Source of the DNA: Antedon mediterranea
Taxonomy: Eukaryota; Echinodermata; Crinoidea; Comatulida; Antedonidae
Direction of reading: 5' to 3'
Length of the DNA stretch: 64,000 nucleotides
NCBI RefSeq assembly: GCF_964355755.1
Contig: NC_092674.1
Location: forward strand, 23,526,001 to 23,590,000
The position numbers and the translations under genes are program-made. The notes under the pieces are model-generated. The model was not told where the DNA came from and searched no databases. It worked only from the letters and a program-made list of their open reading frames with translations. Position 1 is the first letter of the stretch, and each line of letters begins with the position of its first letter. This document shows positions 59,101 to 64,000 of the stretch, one piece after another.

Positions 59101-61837
59101 CTCTAGATGAACTTGTGCATGGTAAATTGGACCCTGGACGAAAACTAAAGTGTTTAGAACAAGTTTAGAAGGAAACATCATGGGCCACCACCCTAGCTGC
59201 TGTAATTTTGTATGGCTTAGTCCAGGTCTCATGCATACCATATAAAAGATAGTCCTGGATTAGTTAGTCCAAGACTGGATAGTCCTGGACTAAAGTTGGT
59301 CCAGGACTATTAGATAGTCCCCTTTTATGAATACAGGCCTTAGTGATTTTATAAAAACAAGACACACACACATTATAGAATTTTGTGAGTTAATATTGAA
59401 AACCTACTGTACATACTGCATCAGTAACGCGGGTAGTACAGTCACAAACATTTTGTGTCATTTTGTCGCATTTGTTAATTTGCCCGATACGTATTGTATC
59501 GTAAAAAGTTGTTATGTTTAAAGTCATTCAAGTATGTCTGGTCTTCCAATTAATTAGAACATCCCTTCTCTTCAGGGAAGGAGAAAAGCTAAAAATACCC
59601 TCACTTTTGTACTTGAAATATTGTTGTTTATGGTTTGGCCTTGGGCAGATCTTGCTTGAAGGTGTCAAAAAGCATTTTTTCTAACAATTTTTTCAATAGT
59701 ATAAAAGTATGTGACATAGCATTCTTCCTATGACACTTTAAATGTTGTTTTTTTTCAGTTGTCGATAAATGAAAATAATTTACACGAAATATTGGAATAT
59801 AATAATAAGTATAAACTTCCTCATATCGTACAACTACTCATAACAAATTTTCTCAACTTTCTATCATCTAAAAGTCGTAGTTAGTCATGTCTCGGGTCAC
59901 ATTCTATGGTCACCGTACAGATAGGCTACTACATCAGTACTTCTATGAATGGATGACTAGTTGGTGACAAGAACGCTAGTTGGTCATACCCAGTACCGTT
60001 TTGATTTTACGATCTTTCGGGAAACCACCTCACGACATTAAACCAAAGAGATTAGAGAGTAAACTACAATCATATTAGCTAATTAAGTGATTCACCATAA
60101 AGGTACCATGGAATATGACTGCATCTATTGGCCAATCAGTTAAATGACACTCCCTAAACCATTCAGGTACTGAAACTTATGCAAAAATGTACCAACAAAC
60201 TATTGGCAATTAGGTCATTATTTTCAAAGCATTCACAAAAAAAAATATTTGTAAACTTATGGCAGCAACTAGACTAGGCCTATAGCTAGAGCTATGTTCG
60301 TATTAAGTTACGTTACTGGAAAAAACTAACCTAAAGACCATTGCATTGCTTTCCTTTTATCATAATTTACCATAAAACATACATTTAAGACAAGGAATGA
60401 CCTGGTTTAATATTTTTAAAGTAATATGCATTATTTTTACAAAACGTCAAAAGGTATAGGGAATAGGACTTCACATTTTTATCTTGTAAACAAATCCAAA
60501 ATTGGAAAGTAGGTTAAAAATAAAATTATAAACATCCAATTTAAACCCACTCTGTCAGTTCTTCACGCCAACAAAATTAATATGTGTTAAATTGCAATTT
60601 AAAGAATTACATTGGCGTGTCATACAAATATAATATTGTAGAGGAACAGAACTAACTAGTTTAAATATGCCGAGATTTTAATTACGGCCATTTTACCTTT
60701 TAACCCAAACGTATCAGGAAGATACCTCAAACACACTAGATTTAGGACACAATCTATATTTCTATACATATCAGATATCGGAGAAGTGTGGCCGTCAATC
60801 GCGGCTAATTTTGATCAGGATTGTTCACAATGTTTAACTATATAAAAAAGGTGTTAAACTTATTCAACATGATAACGAAAAAGCTGGCTTATGTTTAGAA
60901 AACCCACGACTAATAGTAGATTTAAATTGCATTGAAACGCGCAACATCCACTGGGACCGTAGCATAGTGCCAAGTAACCATCAATCTCAAGGACACGATA
61001 TTCTATTGTCTACAAAAAAAAAAAATCTATCTGCTGTTTTCTTACTTGTGACTCGTTGGTATGTTGTTATAATTAGGATTATAAGTCACTTGTGTTGTTA
61101 ACAACTAACAATTTATTTTGTTTGTCTGTCAATGAGGTGTTGAGATATTCGGTCTTTGTTAATATCTATCATAATTTTAAGTGAATAAAAGAGGACAGAT
61201 TTATTTATATGTTTTTATATTAAATAATTTTGATTTATGATTTTTATTTGATCCATTTTTAACAATTCAAAATACACAGGTACAGTAAATCAAATCTAAT
61301 CATGGGAATATCGTAATATTAATTATAATATTTTATATTATGCCCATTCACTACGTAGTCTAATGGTCAATTTATTCTTAGTATTAGTATGCACCAGTAG
61401 TAGCCACTGAGATGTAAAGTCCACTACAAGGGACTGAATCTCAGGGTCAATTAACTCCTTTCTTTAACCATTTTTTAAGCCTCTTCTATGTCAACACAGT
61501 TTCAGAGAATCACCTAATTTGCTGTTATTTATAAATGACAATAACAGCTATTTTTTAAGCTATAACATATTCTATTTTTAATACACAATTTTCGATTTGT
61601 ATTTAAGTGTATTTCTGAATACAAATACTGTATAATACAATAGAATTATTAGTTGTCCTAAAAGGTTCATTTATTATTTTACCTTTATACATTTTTTTTT
61701 ATTTCAGGTGTAATTAATACTAATAATAATTCATTTTTTATTTTTTAGGTGAACTTTAAATTAAGAGATGAAAACTCTCAACTTCTGAGAGATAATGGAC
61801 GACTGAAGCATGAAATTGTGAGCCAATCACCAAAAAA
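50161..61837 (+). CDS. OBI1: ORC ubiquitin ligase 1 (RNF219), 3' partial
   Basis: RING E3 ligase that in vertebrates ubiquitylates ORC3/ORC5 at replication origins. Exons in the window: 50161-50238, 50815-50950, 51199-51290, 53950-54231, 61749-61837, phases consistent, 677 nt (225 aa plus 2 nt); the last coding part lies beyond 64000 or at its edge. The start ATG (MAEKTTFSQ) is followed by SLSFTLPISCQICLCKVKEPLV. RING ligands are C20, C23, C33, H37, C40, C43, C54, C57 (C3HC4), with W47 in the usual place. After the RING come ITPDTPCKQIIGG and VRFEMIYKEYEDEI, very close to the vertebrate protein, then a coiled coil (LNEKVKSLEEKNLTLEDRL; LKQVNFKLRDENSQLLRDN). Confidence 0.92.
51291..53949. other. 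OBI1 intron 3
   Basis: No exon found. At 52511-52545 there is a palindrome with 12-bp perfect arms (tagatggtacgc/gcgtaccatcta) around gagcgaagcga, a CG-rich phrase unlike its surroundings and probably the end of a dispersed element. A GGGGACAC-family fragment lies at 52250-52295. Confidence 0.55.
54435..54660. mobile_element. hAT-type repeat fragment
   Basis: gagcagcgttccgcaaactt at the left and catagtttgcggcccgagaa at the right resemble the CAGNGGTTC...AAACTT type ends of hAT non-autonomous elements, in inverse orientation, with a CCCGCAGCCC/GCCGCAGCCC phrase repeated. The assignment rests on end style only. Confidence 0.4.
54958..55150. repeat. GGGGACAC dispersed repeat, fuller copy
   Basis: tacagtacaaccctacttat at the left and gaggttatatgtacagtag at the right are rough inverse copies. 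The interior has ctattcaggggacacttt and gtgtgcccttaataat facing each other. This is the best candidate for the source family of the 32430-33966 satellite. It lies in OBI1 intron 4. Confidence 0.65.
55960..56632. mobile_element. Dispersed element with ATACCTCCGCC ends
   Basis: It starts near cgagagggcatacctccgcc and ends acatatacctccttggcggg then ggtaa, giving an imperfect 11-bp inverted end (ATACCTCCGCC versus TTACCCCCGCC). An aacaaacaaacacac tract precedes the right end. No coding frame was recognised. Confidence 0.45.
56885..57065 (+). mobile_element. Partial copy of the tRNA-derived SINE
   Basis: Shares ggcaagaca...tttgcctctctccaccca, then gcgctgattacc and a degraded tail with the copy at 36799-37105. 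The tRNA-like head is mostly missing or decayed. Confidence 0.65.
57074..57215. mobile_element. AAGCTCTGTCTACACTATC miniature element, truncated
   Basis: Begins aagccttgtctacactatca with the aaaatgtgatgtgcccatac core and a tggacatgatgatgtcgtac phrase. The right inverted end is incomplete. Confidence 0.7.
57395..57569. mobile_element. AAGCTCTGTCTACACTATC miniature element, full length
   Basis: Complete inverted ends: aagctctgtctacactatca at the left, tgatagtgtagacagggctt at the right, with the interior gtgatgtgcccaaat facing atatgggcacataac. About 175 bp, no ORF. This copy defines the family seen at 10772, 30356, 41533 and 57074. Confidence 0.9.
59215..59340. repeat. TAGTCC-rich short repeat
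   Basis: Several copies of tagtcctgga and its inverse tccaggacta within 125 bp, similar to 7340-7435. Probably a foldback element. Confidence 0.5.
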
Positions 61838-62169
61838 GTAAGTAATCATGTGACAGGTAGGAGTGGTGGAAATACTTTTGCTTTGCAATGACCTACGTCA
61901 TGGTCATTCATGGACACATGTGTCGACGTCGGGACGTTCTTCCTCACTCAGTTAATACAACAACCAACATGTGCTAGGTCGTCTGAAATCAAGAGCCCGC
62001 TATATGGACGAAATGTTGAACATGCTCCTCCCTACCTAATGCCGTATCCACGAACCATGTTCGCACACTTTCACATCAATCTACAACTTGGGTTACCCCC
62101 TTACCCCCGGCCTATAGACACTATACTAAGGGTTTCTTTTAAGTGTACACAAGTATATTGTGACCGTAT

Positions 62170-62345
62170 GGAGCAGTGTAAGGGCGTGTGGCGCAGTGTG
62201 TGGGACGTTGACACAAGACAAAACTTTGCGTTGATTACTACAGTAGGTGCATTATGGGAGTATGTTTCCATACGTGTTTGATCCATGATTGGGTAATAAT
62301 GTTCAGCTCTTAGAGGTTTCACAAGGCGCTATATAAATCCAGGAT
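62170..62345 (+). mobile_element. Internally deleted copy of the tRNA-derived SINE
   Basis: The head agggcgtgtggcgcagtgtg and the 3' part aaaactttgcgttgattact, atgggagtatgtttccatac, ttgatcc, gcgctatataa match the copy at 36799. The B box and middle are missing. Confidence 0.75.
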
Positions 62346-62375
62346 GTTATTAAATTATGTACACTGGACTGACAA

Positions 62376-62790
62376 TTAAGCCTGGTTTCCATAAAATCGC
62401 TACACGACAGAGCGTAGCGATTCTATGGAAACGCTAGAATTTATCGGGGATCTAGTACGTGAGCGCTAAATATTCTTTGGTACGCGTATACGATTCATCG
62501 CCGACACAATCGGCAAAGTTGAACAAGGTTGAACTTTGCCGATTTGACTGCGATGAATCGGGGAGCCTTCCCGATTGCGTCGGCTACATCTGCGTGTGTA
62601 GCGATTTTAATGGAAACGCTGTAGCGATTTTAATGGAAACCAGGCTTTACAGTATAAGTGCCGGCGATGAATCGTATACGCGTACCAAAGAATATTTAGC
62701 GCTCGCGTACTAGATCCCCGATAAATTCTAGCGTTTCCATAGAATCGCTACGCTCTGTCGTGTAGCGATTTTATAGAAACCAGGCTTTAA
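62376..62790. mobile_element. Foldback element with ~130-bp inverted arms and TTAA borders
   Basis: The left arm (about 62380-62505: gcctggtttccataaaatcg ... ggtacgcgtatacgattcat) and right arm (about 62662-62786) are near-perfect inverse copies. TTAA occurs at 62376-62379 and 62787-62790, fitting a TTAA target duplication of the piggyBac/Kolobok kind. The centre holds a further small hairpin (cggcaaagtt/aactttgccg) and a tandem phrase (gtagcgattttaatggaaac twice). No transposase. Confidence 0.9.
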
Positions 62791-64000
62791 GGGCTCAGGA
62801 GTTCTACAGTATTTGACTTGTGATAATTTTTCCTTCTCAAATTATTAGAAAAACCAAACAGGTTTAAAAGCAGAAAAGAAATAGAAATGAGATATCAGAT
62901 AAGATAAGAGTGGGAGACAGTGAAGGGCATTGGTCGCCAACATCCTTCACATTTTAACATCTGGTTTTCTAACATAAACCTCTTTATCCAAACTGCCATC
63001 ATCTTTTAGAAAAACCTTTCAAACCATTTATTATTCATGTTCCTTAACTCTGTTACCACCGTCACGAACTTAATGTACTACTTGTTTCGTAATCAATTAT
63101 TCAATCGAAGATTTTGGGAAATTGAATTTTGGAGTTTATTCTTACATTGTATCATTAAATAGATACTGGGAATAAAGCCCATGGGACTATGTATAAACTT
63201 ACAGCCATTTGAAACGCCTTATAGCGGATCATATCCTTTCAATATTTATGAGTTCTAAGCGTAGTAAATTCTGTCAATTCTATTAAAAACTGTACTTTTT
63301 CAATTTCGTTAGGGATACATTGTCTCAAAATAGTTTAAGCATTTAATAGATAGAAAGTTGATTAAACCAATCACAAAATGATATGAATGTTTTTGCTATT
63401 TACTGTATTTTCTAATTCCTTGTTGGTAAACAACTCCATTCCCAAATATTTGTTGATGTACAACAAACTAAAATAGAGCATCTTTTGTATTTGTGTTTTT
63501 GTTTATCTTGTAAACAAGATTGCCACATTTAAGAAGGATAGTGCTAACAAGTTTTAACAGATTGACTAAAAAAAACTTGTAGATCATCATGTTGAGTTAC
63601 TAGTTTTTGGTGTGTTTTTTTTATCAATGTTAAAAAGCAGTGGTTCAAAACTAGAGATCTAAAATACAATACAATTTGGTGGCACCACTGACATCAAAGC
63701 ATAGTAAATAATAATAAATAATACTGATTATACTGTATTGTGTAATAACTTTCTTAATATAGAGCTTTGATTTAATAAATCGTAATAAAAAATCTGGTTA
63801 ATAAATTTTAAATAGCTTGTTAATAAAGTTTTTAAATATCTGGTTATAAATATTTTTTATAGAGCCATGAACCTAAGGTCTTTAAATATCTGGTCAACAA
63901 GGTTTTTAAATTATAAATAGCTGATTATGAAATAAATTTTTTTTTTCCTTGTAATACCCTATACCATGCTGTGTAACTAACTATTGTAGCAAGTCAAGTG
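62791..64000. other. OBI1 intron to the window edge
   Basis: No confident exon. An acceptor-like ctattgtag ends at 63989 and the following bases would continue the phase-2 OBI1 frame as N-K-S-S, but only 11 bases remain, too few to judge. Confidence 0.3.

Noticed and set aside
59760-59815. Possible extra OBI1 exon after ttttcag (LSINENNLHEIL...)
   Set aside because: The donor is weak, and exon 54231 joins 61749 directly in phase with an uninterrupted OBI1-like coiled coil, so no exon is needed.
61910-62281. 123-codon open frame
   Set aside because: Runs partly through a SINE copy and its flank; composition and position argue against a gene.
1-64000. CRISPR arrays, bacterial operons or prophage
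   Set aside because: All genes are intron-containing metazoan genes, and the tandem repeats lack spacer/repeat organisation.

Overview
This is AT-rich, intron-dense animal DNA. Introns have GT..AG borders, the genes are metazoan (soluble adenylyl cyclase, SLC10A7, OBI1), and the non-coding DNA is crowded with small inverted-repeat elements, tRNA- and 5S-derived SINEs and minisatellites. Abundant TAGGCCTA words and the style of the repeats suggest a marine invertebrate deuterostome, most likely an echinoderm. That placement is inference, not proof.

Layout. (1) 1-4500, + strand: the last four coding exons of a gene that starts left of the window. It is a conserved-looking protein with a long acidic Ser/Glu-rich tail, which I do not recognise. 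(2) 4501-9309: intergenic, with two inverted-repeat elements. (3) 9310-30891, + strand: a 23-exon soluble adenylyl cyclase gene (ADCY10-like). I rebuilt it exon by exon with consistent phases (3261 coding nt, 1086 aa). It has C1 and C2 cyclase domains and a P-loop NTPase, then stops early in the region that makes the long C-terminal half of the vertebrate protein. One intron holds a 5.3 kb DNA transposon with long inverted arms and a degraded PIN/FEN1-like ORF; one arm is itself split by an LTR retrotransposon with identical LTRs. Another intron holds a 5S-rRNA-like SINE, and another a 21-bp minisatellite of about 30 near-identical copies. (4) 30892-36483: intergenic, with a ~102-bp satellite of 15 copies. 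(5) 36484-49905, - strand: complete 10-exon SLC10A7 (348 aa). (6) 49906-50160: a 255-bp head-to-head promoter interval. (7) 50161 onward, + strand: the first five coding exons of OBI1/RNF219, a RING E3 ligase; the 3' part lies beyond the window.

The genes do not form an operon-like unit. The only clear arrangement is the divergent SLC10A7/OBI1 pair, plus tail-to-tail ADCY10 and SLC10A7. The observations most worth checking are: a cyclase that keeps the catalytic residues but appears to have lost both bicarbonate-binding residues; the PIN-like-ORF transposon whose inverted arms reach into both ends of its coding region; and a satellite array that appears to have grown from a dispersed repeat family seen elsewhere in the window.
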